Part shown: positions 44,551 through 52,876 of the stretch, in pieces
How positions within the stretch are numbered: the first letter of the stretch is position 1
Layout of the letters: every line of letters starts with the position of its first letter
NCBI GenBank assembly: GCA_958428365.1
Contig: CAUAFT010000007.1
Span: 62,001 to 126,000, forward strand
DNA: 64,000 nt
Source of the DNA: an uncultured Lachnospiraceae bacterium
GTDB taxonomy: Bacteria; Bacillota; Clostridia; Lachnospirales; Lachnospiraceae
Direction: 5' to 3'
Notes under the pieces: generated by a model
The model's input: only the letters and a program-made list of their open reading frames with translations
Database searches by the model: none
What the model was told of the DNA's origin: nothing
Program-made: the position numbers and the translations under genes

Positions 44551-45963
44551 ATGTATCAAAAAGAAAAACGAAGCTGGGTCAAGCATATCGACTTCACCTT
44601 AGTCGATATGCTGGCTTTGCAGTTAGCCTATATAATTTCATATTTCATCCACACGGAACGGCCCTTTGGTCCGCTTCCCTATGCAGATGAATACTACGGA
44701 AGAATGGCAGTCATCATCATTATGGTGGATATCTGTATCGTGTTCTTTTTTGAATCTTACACAGGAATCCTGCGCAGAAACAAGATTCAGGAACTTAAGG
44801 CAGTGTTCATTCACTGTACCCTTATTTTTGGTGCGATACTGATCTACATGTGGGGAACCAAGCAGGCGGCCATCTATTCCAGACAGGTGATCTTTGTGTT
44901 CTGGGTATTGTCCATGGTGCTGGTATATATTTTCCGATGTCCGCTGAAAATCTATATTCGCCAGAAGATGTTATCCGGCAGAAGCCTGTCTAAAATGGTG
45001 ATCGTGACCGAGGATGGCAGGGCGGAGGACTGTATCCGGGACTTTACGGGAACCAGATACAAGGAATTTGAAGTATCAGGCGTGGTGATCATGGACAGGG
45101 TACGCACCGGAGAACAGATCCATGGGATTCCGGTGGTCGCCTCCGATGAGGACTGTATGGAATACATGAGGACGAACGTGGTGGACGAGGTCTTTTTGGA
45201 TCTGGGAGCCAAGGGGGAGGCACTGGCGGAGGAATTGCTGGAGCTGGGAGCGACCGTGCACAGGAATCTCTTAAGAAGCACGGAACTGCCGTCAAACCGC
45301 ATGGTGGAATCCTACGGAAAGTACATGGTGCTCACGGAGAGCCTGCGGATCGCCACGGAAAAGCAGCTTTTTTTCAAACGGCTGTTGGATATTGTGGGAA
45401 GTATTGTGGGGTTGATCTTCACCGGGATCGCCTTTGTGATCTTTGCGCCGATCATCAAGATCCAGTCGCCGGGACCGATCTTTTATTCCCAGATTCGAAT
45501 TGGAAAAAATGGACGACGCTTTAAATTCTATAAATTCCGAACCATGGTGGTCAACGCCGATGAACTGAAAAAAGAACTCATGGAGCAAAATGAGATGGAG
45601 GGTCTCATGTTCAAGATGGAGGACGATCCGAGGATCTTTGGCATTGGAAAGTTCATGAGGAAGTTTTCCATCGACGAGCTGCCCCAGTTCTGGAACGTGT
45701 TGAAAGGGGATATGAGCCTTGTGGGAACCAGGCCCCCTACAGAGGAGGAATTTGAGCAATATGAGCGTCATCACAAGGCAAGGCTGGGTATCAAACCGGG
45801 ACTGACCGGAATGTGGCAGGTCAGCGGCCGCAGCGATATCAAGAACTTTGAAGAGGTGGTCGCCCTGGATACCAAGTACATTGCCAACTGGTCCATTGGA
45901 CTGGATATCAGGATTTTATTAAAGACCGTAGTGGTCGTTTTTACAGGAAAAGGATCGTCATGA
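44551..45963 (+). CDS. Polyprenyl glycosylphosphotransferase (initiating, second copy)
   Basis: A 470-residue WbaP/EpsL-like enzyme: four or five N-terminal membrane segments (about residues 15-130), a nucleotide-sugar-like middle region, a membrane segment at about 285-305 and a C-terminal catalytic domain with YKFRTMVVNADEL, KFSIDELPQFWNVLKGDMS, VGTRPPT and GLTGMWQVSGRS. It attaches the first sugar-1-phosphate to undecaprenyl phosphate. The GTRPPT form and the GRSDI motif resemble the EPS-type subgroup and differ from the copy at 8461, so the two probably start different polymers. It overlaps the next gene by ATGA. Confidence 0.93.
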   Translation: MYQKEKRSWVKHIDFTLVDMLALQLAYIISYFIHTERPFGPLPYADEYYGRMAVIIIMVDICIVFFFESYTGILRRNKIQELKAVFIHCTLIFGAILIYMWGTKQAAIYSRQVIFVFWVLSMVLVYIFRCPLKIYIRQKMLSGRSLSKMVIVTEDGRAEDCIRDFTGTRYKEFEVSGVVIMDRVRTGEQIHGIPVVASDEDCMEYMRTNVVDEVFLDLGAKGEALAEELLELGATVHRNLLRSTELPSNRMVESYGKYMVLTESLRIATEKQLFFKRLLDIVGSIVGLIFTGIAFVIFAPIIKIQSPGPIFYSQIRIGKNGRRFKFYKFRTMVVNADELKKELMEQNEMEGLMFKMEDDPRIFGIGKFMRKFSIDELPQFWNVLKGDMSLVGTRPPTEEEFEQYERHHKARLGIKPGLTGMWQVSGRSDIKNFEEVVALDTKYIANWSIGLDIRILLKTVVVVFTGKGSS

Positions 45964-46718
45964 CAGATATTTCAGTTGCCATCGTGGCTTATAATAATGA
46001 AGAAGAAGTAAGAAATGCGGTATGTTCCATCAGGGAGCATACCGCAAAAACAATTACAAAGAAGATTTATGTGATAGACAACAGCACCATCCAAAATCAG
46101 CTTAGGGAACTGGCAGATGACGAGGTAGTCTATATCAAGACGGAAAAGAATCTGGGATTCGGAGCAGGACATAATCTGGTTTTGCCCGAACTGGATTCGG
46201 AATTTCACGCCATCGTCAACCCTGACATTATTCTGAAAGAGGACAGTCTTTCTGTCTTAGCGGAGTTTCTTAGGCATCAGAAAGCGGATATGGTGGTTCC
46301 AAGGATCCTGGATGAGGACGGAACCTTGCAGAGATCTTACCGTCGGGAGATCACCCTGGGGGATATGCTGATCCGTCGTCTGCCCCTTCCTTTTGCGAAG
46401 AGGAGACAGGCATATCATACCATGGAGGATATGGATTATGAAAAGGTCTTTCCGGTGCCCTTTGCCCACGGCTGTTTTTATCTGATCCGCACGGAGGTCT
46501 TTCGGGAGCTGGGAGGATTTGATCCCCGCTATTTTCTCTACATGGAGGACGCGGACCTGTGTAAGAGGGTCAATGAGAAGGGAGGGCTTTTCTACTGTCC
46601 CGATACGGCAGTCATCCACAAGTGGGAGAAGGGATCGGCGAAGAGCAAAAAACTTCTCTGGATCCACATTCGTTCCATGTGCGCGTATTTCAGAAAATGG
46701 GGGTGGAAATTGTGGTAG
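45960..46718 (+). CDS. Glycosyltransferase family 2 (rhamnosyltransferase-like)
   Basis: A 252-residue GT2 enzyme: DISVAIVAYNNEEEV at the N-terminus, NLGFGAGHNLVLPE, IVNPDIILKEDSL for the donor site (about residues 83-95), and YFLYMEDADLCKRVNEKGG with VIHKWEKGSAKS on the acceptor side. This is the WbbL/RfbF-like rhamnosyltransferase pattern. Start overlaps the transferase stop by ATGA; the next glycosyltransferase begins inside or just at its end. Confidence 0.88.
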   Translation: MTDISVAIVAYNNEEEVRNAVCSIREHTAKTITKKIYVIDNSTIQNQLRELADDEVVYIKTEKNLGFGAGHNLVLPELDSEFHAIVNPDIILKEDSLSVLAEFLRHQKADMVVPRILDEDGTLQRSYRREITLGDMLIRRLPLPFAKRRQAYHTMEDMDYEKVFPVPFAHGCFYLIRTEVFRELGGFDPRYFLYMEDADLCKRVNEKGGLFYCPDTAVIHKWEKGSAKSKKLLWIHIRSMCAYFRKWGWKLW

Positions 46719-47461
46719 ATGACGAAAAAATATCCGTTGCCCTGACGACTTACAATGGAGAGGCGTATCTGAAAGAGCAGCTGGATTCTATTTTATGCAA
46801 TTTAAGAGAGCAGGATGAACTCATCATATCCGACGACGGTTCCAAGGACAATACCCCTGAGATCCTGCGGGAATACGGGGAAAAAGATCCCCGGATCCAT
46901 CTGCTCAAAGGACCGGGGCAGGGAATTAAAAAAAACGTAGAGCACGCCATAAGACATTGCACAGGAGCTTACATCTTCCTGGCGGATCAGGACGATATCT
47001 GGATGCCGGATAAGGTGGAGCGGGTGCTGGAGGTCTTTCGGAGGGAGGGCTGCCATCTGGTCATCCATGACGCGAGAGTCATTCAGGCGGGAGACCGGGA
47101 AGATATCGTGATGGATTCCTTCATGGAATTTCGGGGCGCAAAGCCGGGAGTAGGGAAAAATATTTTCAAAAACAGCTATATCGGCTGCTGCATGGCGTTT
47201 GCCTCCGAGTTGAAAGAAGCGGTGCTTCCAATTCCCCAGGATATAGAGATGCATGATCAGTGGATTGGAATCTTGAACGATTACTGTTATGGAGATTCCT
47301 GTTTTTTCAGGGAACCGTTACTCCTATACCGCAGGCACGGACAGAATAATTCGGGTATGACCCACTATGGGGTTGTCAAAATGATACGGAACCGGGTCGT
47401 TTTTTCTTTCCGTTTTTTACAGAGAATGCCCAAAATTCATAAAAGAAGACAGCAGTTTTAA
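46712..47461 (+). CDS. Glycosyltransferase family 2
   Basis: A 249-residue GT2 enzyme: KISVALTTYNGEAYLKEQL, ISDDGSKDNTPEIL and LADQDDIWMPDKVERVL (metal site, about residues 85-101), then NSYIGCCMAF and EMHDQWIGIL, a pattern common for capsule alpha-glycosyltransferases of the WfgS/WbbL-like type. I choose GTG 46712 because GGGGGTGG lies just upstream; ATG 46697 is also possible. It would overlap the previous stop by 7 bases. Last gene of this operon; no hairpin terminator was seen after it. Confidence 0.85.
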   Translation: MVDDEKISVALTTYNGEAYLKEQLDSILCNLREQDELIISDDGSKDNTPEILREYGEKDPRIHLLKGPGQGIKKNVEHAIRHCTGAYIFLADQDDIWMPDKVERVLEVFRREGCHLVIHDARVIQAGDREDIVMDSFMEFRGAKPGVGKNIFKNSYIGCCMAFASELKEAVLPIPQDIEMHDQWIGILNDYCYGDSCFFREPLLLYRRHGQNNSGMTHYGVVKMIRNRVVFSFRFLQRMPKIHKRRQQF

Positions 47462-47484
47462 TAAAAATTTAAGAAAAATGACAG

Positions 47485-47513
47485 TTGTCCTCTTAGTCAA
47501 TATATTGTATTAT
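47485..47513 (+). promoter_or_regulatory. Sigma-A-like promoter for the LCP gene
   Basis: TTGTCC at 47485-47490, 17-base spacer, TATTAT at 47508-47513. It predicts a leader of about 145 bases before the LCP start. Confidence 0.65.
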
Positions 47514-47535
47514 AGGAAAAGAATGTTTTTTATTT

Positions 47536-47559
47536 CATAGGAATTTTGGATTTCCTATG
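47536..47559. repeat. Inverted repeat, ATAGGAA family copy 2
   Basis: CATAGGAA (47536-47543) and TTCCTATG (47552-47559), an eight-base palindrome inside the predicted LCP leader, resembling those at 37481, 48763 and 52695. Confidence 0.6.
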
Positions 47560-47597
47560 CAATAAAAAGCCCTCCGGGCAGGATCGCACTGCGGCGG

Positions 47598-47626
47598 AGA
47601 ATCTCGCGAAGCGAGATTCTTTTATT
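47598..47626 (+). terminator. Terminator-like hairpin in the LCP leader
   Basis: AGAATCTCGC (47598-47607), GAA loop, GCGAGATTCT (47611-47620), then TTTATT. It lies downstream of the LCP promoter and 37 bases before the start codon, so it may act as an attenuator rather than a gene-end terminator. Confidence 0.6.
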
Positions 47627-47662
47627 CTGCGAAATTATGAGAAATTTGATGGAGAAATAGAG

Positions 47663-48742
47663 ATGAGCAAAGAAGAAGCGAGAAGAAAAAATACAAAAGG
47701 TAAGAGACGTGTGAGTAAGAAGCAGCGGCGTAAGAGAAAGATCATTATTTTTGCCATAGAGATCGTGGTATTGCTGATCCTGCTCGCATTGGTATTCGTT
47801 TGGCTGAAATTGAGTAAAATAGAACAGAAGAAGTTAGATGAAAGCAAGATGATCATCAATGAACTGCAAAGCGACGACGGCTATACCTCCATTGCGGTCT
47901 TCGGATTGGACAACCGTTCCAATGGAGATCTGGAAAAGGGAAACAGCGACGTGATCATGATCGCAAGTATCAATGATGATACGAAGGAAGTGAAGCTCTG
48001 TTCTGTTTACCGCGACACCTATCTGGACCGTGGGGAGAGTTCTTACGGCAAGGCGAATGCAGCTTATTCCAAAGGAGGACCGGAGCAGGCGATCTCCATG
48101 TTAAATAAGAACCTGGATCTGGGTATTAAGAAATATGTAACCGTGGATTTTAATGCAGTGACCAGCTGCGTAGATGCTTTGGGCGGCGTGGAACTGGATA
48201 TTACTGAGGAAGAACTGGAATGGATCAACAGCTATATTGAGACCACGGCAGACGTTACAGGTGCAACGCCGAAATTCATCAACCAGACGGGAAAACAGCT
48301 CTGCGACGGAACTCAGGCTACGGCATATGCGAGAATCCGTTATACTACCGGCGATGATTTCAAGCGTGCGGAGCGTCAGAGAATCGTTATTGAGCAGATG
48401 TTTGAAAAGGCAAAGACCTCCAACATTTCAAAACTCAACAAGGTCATTGACTCGGTATTTGACGAGGTATCCACGAACCTGACCCAGAAGGAGATCCTGG
48501 CGCTGGCATCAGCAGCCTTTGAGTATCAGATGGCTGAGACCGCGGGATTCCCGTTTGAAAAGGACACCGATACCATTGGCAGTAAGGGAAGTGTTGTCAT
48601 TCCATGTGATCTGGTATCCAATGTGAGTCAGCTTCACGAGTATTTATATAATGATACGGAGTATGAGGCTTCCGCGACCGTACAGGAGATCAATGATAAG
48701 ATCATCAATGATACGGGCAGACATGCGGGAGACGGTTATTAA
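47663..48742 (+). CDS. LytR-CpsA-Psr (LCP) family glycopolymer ligase
   Basis: A 359-residue type II membrane protein: a very basic N-terminus (about residues 5-28), one membrane segment (about 29-50), then the extracytoplasmic LCP domain. Family landmarks are IAVFGLDNRSN (about 75-85), SDVIMIASI, the arginine-rich SVYRDTYLD (about 114-122), AYSKGGPEQA and ARIRYTTGDDFKRAERQR. LCP enzymes move polymers from undecaprenyl diphosphate onto peptidoglycan. It is the probable last step for one or more of the polymers built upstream. ATG 47663 has GGAG eight bases before it; an upstream in-frame ATG lies in the leader hairpin region. Confidence 0.93.
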   Translation: MSKEEARRKNTKGKRRVSKKQRRKRKIIIFAIEIVVLLILLALVFVWLKLSKIEQKKLDESKMIINELQSDDGYTSIAVFGLDNRSNGDLEKGNSDVIMIASINDDTKEVKLCSVYRDTYLDRGESSYGKANAAYSKGGPEQAISMLNKNLDLGIKKYVTVDFNAVTSCVDALGGVELDITEEELEWINSYIETTADVTGATPKFINQTGKQLCDGTQATAYARIRYTTGDDFKRAERQRIVIEQMFEKAKTSNISKLNKVIDSVFDEVSTNLTQKEILALASAAFEYQMAETAGFPFEKDTDTIGSKGSVVIPCDLVSNVSQLHEYLYNDTEYEASATVQEINDKIINDTGRHAGDGY

Positions 48743-48762
48743 AAAAGCAGGCACAACGATGT

Positions 48763-48792
48763 GATAGGAATATGCATAGTCATATTCCTATC
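48763..48792. repeat. Inverted repeat, ATAGGAA family copy 3
   Basis: GATAGGAATATG (48763-48774), CATAGT, CATATTCCTATC (48781-48792): a perfect 12-base palindrome in the gap between LCP and glmS. May serve as a terminator for LCP, though no T-run follows. Confidence 0.7.
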
Positions 48793-48803
48793 CTTATAAT
48801 ATA

Positions 48804-48880
48804 GGTAACTGTTCAGAGCGAAGGCGAGTTGTATAAAAGCTGTGAAGCGGCGATTTTTTGAATGGATCTGAGCAGTTACG
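48804..48880. repeat. MITE-like element before glmS
   Basis: GTAACTGTTCAGA (from 48805) and TCTGAGCAGTTAC (48867-48879) are inverted copies differing at one base, bounding about 75 bases with an internal TTTTTT. The size and the terminal inverted repeats suit a small non-autonomous element or a large hairpin in the glmS leader. Confidence 0.55.
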
Positions 48881-48909
48881 AATATAGATAGAAAAGATGG
48901 GAGAACAAT

Positions 48910-50736
48910 ATGTGTGGAATCGTAGGTTATATTGGAGAGAGCCAGGCGGCTCCGGTCTTACTGGAAGGGCTGTCAAAACTGGAATATCGTGGATATGATT
49001 CTGCCGGCATGGCAGTATTTGACGGAAAGCAGATCCATGTACAAAAAGCGACGGGAAGATTGAAGGTGTTAAGCGAACTTACCCATGACGGCACCCTGCT
49101 TCCTGGAACGGTGGGGATCGGACACACCCGCTGGGCAACCCATGGGGAACCGTCGGATACCAATGCTCATCCGCATTGCAACCGGGATGGCAGTATCGCA
49201 GTGGTTCATAACGGTATCATTGAAAACTATTTAAAACTTCGGAAGAAACTACAGGATAAGGGCTACGAGTTCTTGTCCGAGACAGACACGGAAGTTTTAG
49301 CACATCTTCTGGATTACTATTATAAAGGAGATCCGTTGGAGGCCATCACCAAGATCATGCACCGGGTAGAGGGTTCCTATGCCCTTGGTATCATTTTCAT
49401 CGACCATCCGGATGTGATCTATGCGGTCAGAAAAGACAGCCCGCTGATCGTGGGAAAAGGTTCTGACGGAAATCTCATCGCTTCGGACGTTCCGGCGGTT
49501 TTAAAATATACCAGAGAAGTATTCTTCATTCAGAATGAAGAGATCGCCCGTCTCTCCAAAGACGATATTGAATTTTTCAATGTGGATGGAGAGCCGATCC
49601 AAAAGGAGAGCAAGACCATCGAGTGGGACGTTAACGCTGCGGAAAAAGGCGGCTACGAACATTTTATGTTGAAGGAAATGTACGAACAGCCAAAGACCGT
49701 GCGGGATACCTTAAGTCCAAGGATCAAGGGCAATCAGGTCGTGATCGAAGAACTGGGGATGACCGACGAGGAGATCCGTCAGATCAACCGGATTCATATC
49801 GTGGCCTGCGGCTCTGCCTACCACACCGGAGTTACGGCAAAATACGTCTTTGAGGGAATGGCAAGGATCCCGGTAGCTGTGGATCTGGCGTCGGAGTTCC
49901 GTTACCGTCAGCCGATCCTGGATGAAAAAGATCTTGTGATCATCATCAGCCAGTCGGGAGAGACCGCAGATTCGCTGGCAGCCTTAAGGGAAGCGAAAGA
50001 GCAGGGCGTAAAGACTCTTGGAATCGTAAATGTGGTGGGAAGCTCCATCGCAAGAGAGGCGGATAAGGTTATGTATACCTGGGCGGGACCGGAGATCTCC
50101 GTGGCCACCACCAAGGCATACAGCGCCCAGCTCATCGCTCAGTATCTTCTGGCGATCAAGTTTGCGGCGGTTCGCGGAAAACTCAGTCAGGAGGAAGTGG
50201 AGGAACTGCTGGTAGATCTGCGCAGACTGCCGGATCAGATCGGACTGCTTCTTTCCAATAAAGAAAGGATTCAGAAGTTTGCCAACCGCTACATTGCGGC
50301 AAAGGACGTCTTTTTTATCGGAAGAGGGATCGACTATGCCATCTCCATGGAAGGTTCCCTGAAGCTGAAGGAAATCTCCTATGTTCACTCCGAGGCATAT
50401 GCGGCGGGAGAATTAAAGCACGGAACCATCTCGCTGATCGAGGATGGCACCCTGGTGGTTGCGGTGGCAACCCAGGAGGATCTCTTTAAAAAGACCGTGA
50501 GCAACATGGTGGAGGTTAAGACCCGCGGCGCCTTCGTGATGGCGGTCACCAACGAGGGGAATACTGAGATCGAGAAAGCGGCGGATTATGTGGTCTATGT
50601 GCCCCAGACAAATAAATATTTTACCAATTCACTGGCGATCATTCCGTTGCAGTTGTTTGGATATTATGTATCTGTTGGAAAGGGTTGTGATGTGGATAAG
50701 CCGAGGAATCTGGCGAAGTCGGTGACGGTGGAGTAG
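48910..50736 (+). CDS. glmS: Glutamine-fructose-6-phosphate aminotransferase
   Basis: A 608-residue enzyme that makes glucosamine-6-phosphate from fructose-6-phosphate and glutamine, the entry step to UDP-GlcNAc for peptidoglycan and the nearby polymers. The processed-type N-terminus MCGIVGYIGESQ carries the catalytic Cys2 of the class II amidotransferase; GYDSAGMAV and HTRWATHGEPS follow. Two SIS domains bind the sugar phosphate (ACGSAYHTG at about 300, ISQSGETADSLAAL at about 348, and GRGIDYAISMEGSLKLKE at about 475). It ends KPRNLAKSVTVE as usual. The 167-base upstream gap does not show the glmS ribozyme core. Confidence 0.98.
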   Translation: MCGIVGYIGESQAAPVLLEGLSKLEYRGYDSAGMAVFDGKQIHVQKATGRLKVLSELTHDGTLLPGTVGIGHTRWATHGEPSDTNAHPHCNRDGSIAVVHNGIIENYLKLRKKLQDKGYEFLSETDTEVLAHLLDYYYKGDPLEAITKIMHRVEGSYALGIIFIDHPDVIYAVRKDSPLIVGKGSDGNLIASDVPAVLKYTREVFFIQNEEIARLSKDDIEFFNVDGEPIQKESKTIEWDVNAAEKGGYEHFMLKEMYEQPKTVRDTLSPRIKGNQVVIEELGMTDEEIRQINRIHIVACGSAYHTGVTAKYVFEGMARIPVAVDLASEFRYRQPILDEKDLVIIISQSGETADSLAALREAKEQGVKTLGIVNVVGSSIAREADKVMYTWAGPEISVATTKAYSAQLIAQYLLAIKFAAVRGKLSQEEVEELLVDLRRLPDQIGLLLSNKERIQKFANRYIAAKDVFFIGRGIDYAISMEGSLKLKEISYVHSEAYAAGELKHGTISLIEDGTLVVAVATQEDLFKKTVSNMVEVKTRGAFVMAVTNEGNTEIEKAADYVVYVPQTNKYFTNSLAIIPLQLFGYYVSVGKGCDVDKPRNLAKSVTVE

Positions 50737-50758
50737 TGGAAAAATAAATACGTTGAGT

Positions 50759-50980
50759 GGAAACAATATAAGGAAGGTTCTGTTCCGGTCAGGGACATAA
50801 GACTTTCTAAAATGTTCTCGGAAGGCTGAGAGAGACGGACGCAACCGGCTCATATTCGCCCTCCGTGGCTCAGATTCGCCTTTCCCAGACATCCGTGTCT
50901 GGGAATTGCTGTTTTACGAGAGAACATTAAGAAAGTCTAATGTCCCTGACCAGTCGCAGAACCTTCCTTATATTGTTTCC
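50759..50980. repeat. Large foldback (inverted repeat) element
   Basis: Left arm 50759-50820 and right arm 50917-50980 are nearly perfect inverted copies: the outer 24 bases are identical, then 12 and 9 more identical bases with a few mismatches and small indels. The 96-base centre holds a nine-pair hairpin TCCCAGACA/TGTCTGGGA (50883-50904) and two near-identical 14-base direct repeats (50847-50860 and 50867-50880, GGCTCA-TTCGCC type). It fills most of the 430-base gap between glmS and htrA. It could be a MITE, a structured RNA or a bidirectional terminator. Confidence 0.85.
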
Positions 50981-51013
50981 TTCGGCGTTTTTACATTTAT
51001 AGCAGAAGGGTTT

Positions 51014-51042
51014 TTGGATTCTTGTGTCACGTTAGCTATACC
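51014..51042 (+). promoter_or_regulatory. Possible htrA promoter
   Basis: TTGGAT at 51014-51019, 17-base spacer, TATACC at 51037-51042. It lies just outside the foldback element and would give a leader of about 115 bases. Confidence 0.4.
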
Positions 51043-51165
51043 CTGCAAAAACACAAACTCTTGAGCCTTTCTTCACAGACTGAACACAAAAACGGGTTAA
51101 AATCCTTATTAGAATTAAGAAAACAAGAGAAGAATAATCATAAGTGCCAGAAAGGAGCAAATGAT

Positions 51166-52584
51166 ATGGATAATCAGGAAAATAGAAATGAAAAGGATTC
51201 TTATTACTCCTACAGCTATGTGAGAGATGGGGGAAATGAAAATACAACCTGGCGGGCGGAGGACAATACCACCTACAGCTACAATCAGGCGGGAAACAGC
51301 CATACACAGTATGAGACGCCGAAGAAGAAGCGCAGATGGTTCAAAAGAGGTGAGAAGCGCTCCTCCGGCTCTAATGGCGGAGGTGGAATGAAGCAGCGGA
51401 TGATCCGGTGCGCGGCTTTGGGTCTGGTGTTTGGACTTGTGGCGGGAGGCGTTTTTGTGGGAACCGGATATGTGGGGACGAAAGCGCTGGGGATCTCGAA
51501 TGATACGTCCGGTAAAGTGAGTACCAAGACTGTGGATTCCACTAAGGTTACGGAGACCAGCGCCAGTGCCTCCACTGCCGCAGCAACGGATGTATCGGGG
51601 ATCGTGGATGAGGTGATGCCATCCATCGTGGCGATCACGAATGTATCGGAGACTCAGTACCGCAATTTCTTTGGACAGGTGGAAAATTATGAAGATGAGA
51701 GCGCTGGTTCGGGAATCATTATCAGTCAGGATCAGGAATATCTCTACATTGTGACAAACAACCATGTAGTCTCCGGTGCAACTTCATTGACCGTGGGATT
51801 CTATGATGATGAGGCAGTGTCTGCGGAAGTGAAGGGAACGGATTCTTCCAGTGACCTGGCGGTGGTAGCTGTAAAACTTTCCGATATTCCGGACGAGACC
51901 ATGGACGCTATTAAGGTGGCGACGATTGGAGACTCTGCTTCCACGAAGGTGGGTCAGAGCGTAGTTGCCATCGGAAACGCCCTGGGTTATGGACAATCTG
52001 TGACTACCGGAGTGATCAGCGCCCTGGATCGTGAAGTTACCCTGGAGGATGAGACAGCAGGAACCACGATCACCAACAGTCTGATCCAGACGGATGCGGC
52101 GATCAATCCAGGAAACAGCGGCGGCGCTCTCTTGAATCTCAACGGAGAGGTCATCGGTATCAATTCAGCAAAATATTCCGATACCGCAGTGGAAGGAATG
52201 GGCTATGCCATTCCGATCTCCCAGGCACAGCCGATCATTGACAGTCTCATCAATAATGAGGCCGTGGATGAGTCAGACGGAGGTTATCTGGGAATCGCAG
52301 GCGCGGATATTCCGGAGGATGTGGCAAATACCTACGATATGCCAAGAGGAGTCTACGTCACCCAGGTGGTAGAGGGTTCGGCTGCTGAAAAAGCAGGAAT
52401 CACAAAAGGGGATATCATAACCGAATTTGACGGCAGAGAGATCACCTCTATGCAGAATATGCAGGATGTATTGAAGTATTACGAGGCAGGAAGTAAGATA
52501 AAACTCAAAGTCCAGGTTGCGGATGGAGGCAGTTACCAGGAAAAAGAGATCGAAGTGAAATTAGGCAAAAAGCCACAGGAATAG
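51166..52584 (+). CDS. htrA: HtrA/DegP-like membrane-anchored serine protease
   Basis: A 472-residue protein with a Tyr/Asn/Lys-rich cytoplasmic N-terminus (about residues 1-80), one membrane segment (about 85-108), then a trypsin-like protease domain with His200 (TNNHVV), Asp230 (SSDLAVV) and Ser318 (NPGNSGGALLN), and one PDZ domain (about 375-465, GYLGIAG and AAEKAGITKGD). It degrades or refolds misfolded exported proteins at the membrane. ATG 51166 is chosen because AAAGGAG lies eight bases before it; the frame is open further upstream but without a ribosome site. Single-gene unit ending in a terminator. Confidence 0.94.
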   Translation: MDNQENRNEKDSYYSYSYVRDGGNENTTWRAEDNTTYSYNQAGNSHTQYETPKKKRRWFKRGEKRSSGSNGGGGMKQRMIRCAALGLVFGLVAGGVFVGTGYVGTKALGISNDTSGKVSTKTVDSTKVTETSASASTAAATDVSGIVDEVMPSIVAITNVSETQYRNFFGQVENYEDESAGSGIIISQDQEYLYIVTNNHVVSGATSLTVGFYDDEAVSAEVKGTDSSSDLAVVAVKLSDIPDETMDAIKVATIGDSASTKVGQSVVAIGNALGYGQSVTTGVISALDREVTLEDETAGTTITNSLIQTDAAINPGNSGGALLNLNGEVIGINSAKYSDTAVEGMGYAIPISQAQPIIDSLINNEAVDESDGGYLGIAGADIPEDVANTYDMPRGVYVTQVVEGSAAEKAGITKGDIITEFDGREITSMQNMQDVLKYYEAGSKIKLKVQVADGGSYQEKEIEVKLGKKPQE

Positions 52585-52655
52585 TCTGAAAATAAAATCA
52601 TACCGGATACGGGAGAATTTCCGCCGTTATGGCGGGGGAACAGATTCGTATCGAC

Positions 52656-52690
52656 AGCGGGCAGCTCCCTTTTGGGCAGCCCGCTTTTTA
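52656..52690 (+). terminator. Rho-independent terminator after htrA
   Basis: AGCGGGC and CCC on the left pair with GGG and GCCCGCT on the right across a small internal loop (52656-52686), followed by TTTTTA. A separate CCGCC/GGCGG hairpin precedes it at 52621-52635. Confidence 0.75.
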
Positions 52691-52694
52691 GTTA

Positions 52695-52716
52695 AGGAAA
52701 TTCCTTTGGATTTCCT
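52695..52716. repeat. Inverted repeat, ATAGGAA family copy 4
   Basis: AGGAAAT (52695-52701) and ATTTCCT (52710-52716), in the htrA-arcC gap just after the terminator. Shorter than the copies at 37481 and 48763. Confidence 0.5.
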
Positions 52717-52787
52717 ATATTAGATGCACGTTCTGTAATGGAAGCGGCGCCGGTACGAATGAAGCTGGAAAAACAGATCTGATAAGG

Positions 52788-52816
52788 TTGTTCTTGTTCT
52801 GAAAGTATGCTAAGAT
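52788..52816 (+). promoter_or_regulatory. Possible arcC promoter
   Basis: TTGTTC at 52788-52793, 17-base spacer, TAAGAT at 52811-52816, about 60 bases before the start codon. Confidence 0.45.
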
Positions 52817-52876
52817 AAAACATATTTCCTGGAAAAAATAACGCGGATAAGCGAATAAAAATATGGAGGTAACACC

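Noticed and set aside
46622..46711. A start for the last glycosyltransferase at 46622
   Set aside because: It would overlap the previous gene by 97 bases, lacks a ribosome site and adds residues before the normal start of a GT2 fold.
48743..48909. A glmS ribozyme upstream of glmS
   Set aside because: The length of the gap is right, but I could not find the conserved core, and the gap is filled by a palindrome and a long inverted repeat. A covariance search would settle it.
51022..51165. A longer HtrA N-terminus starting at 51022
   Set aside because: AAAGGAG sits correctly before ATG 51166, and the upstream stretch holds a possible promoter.
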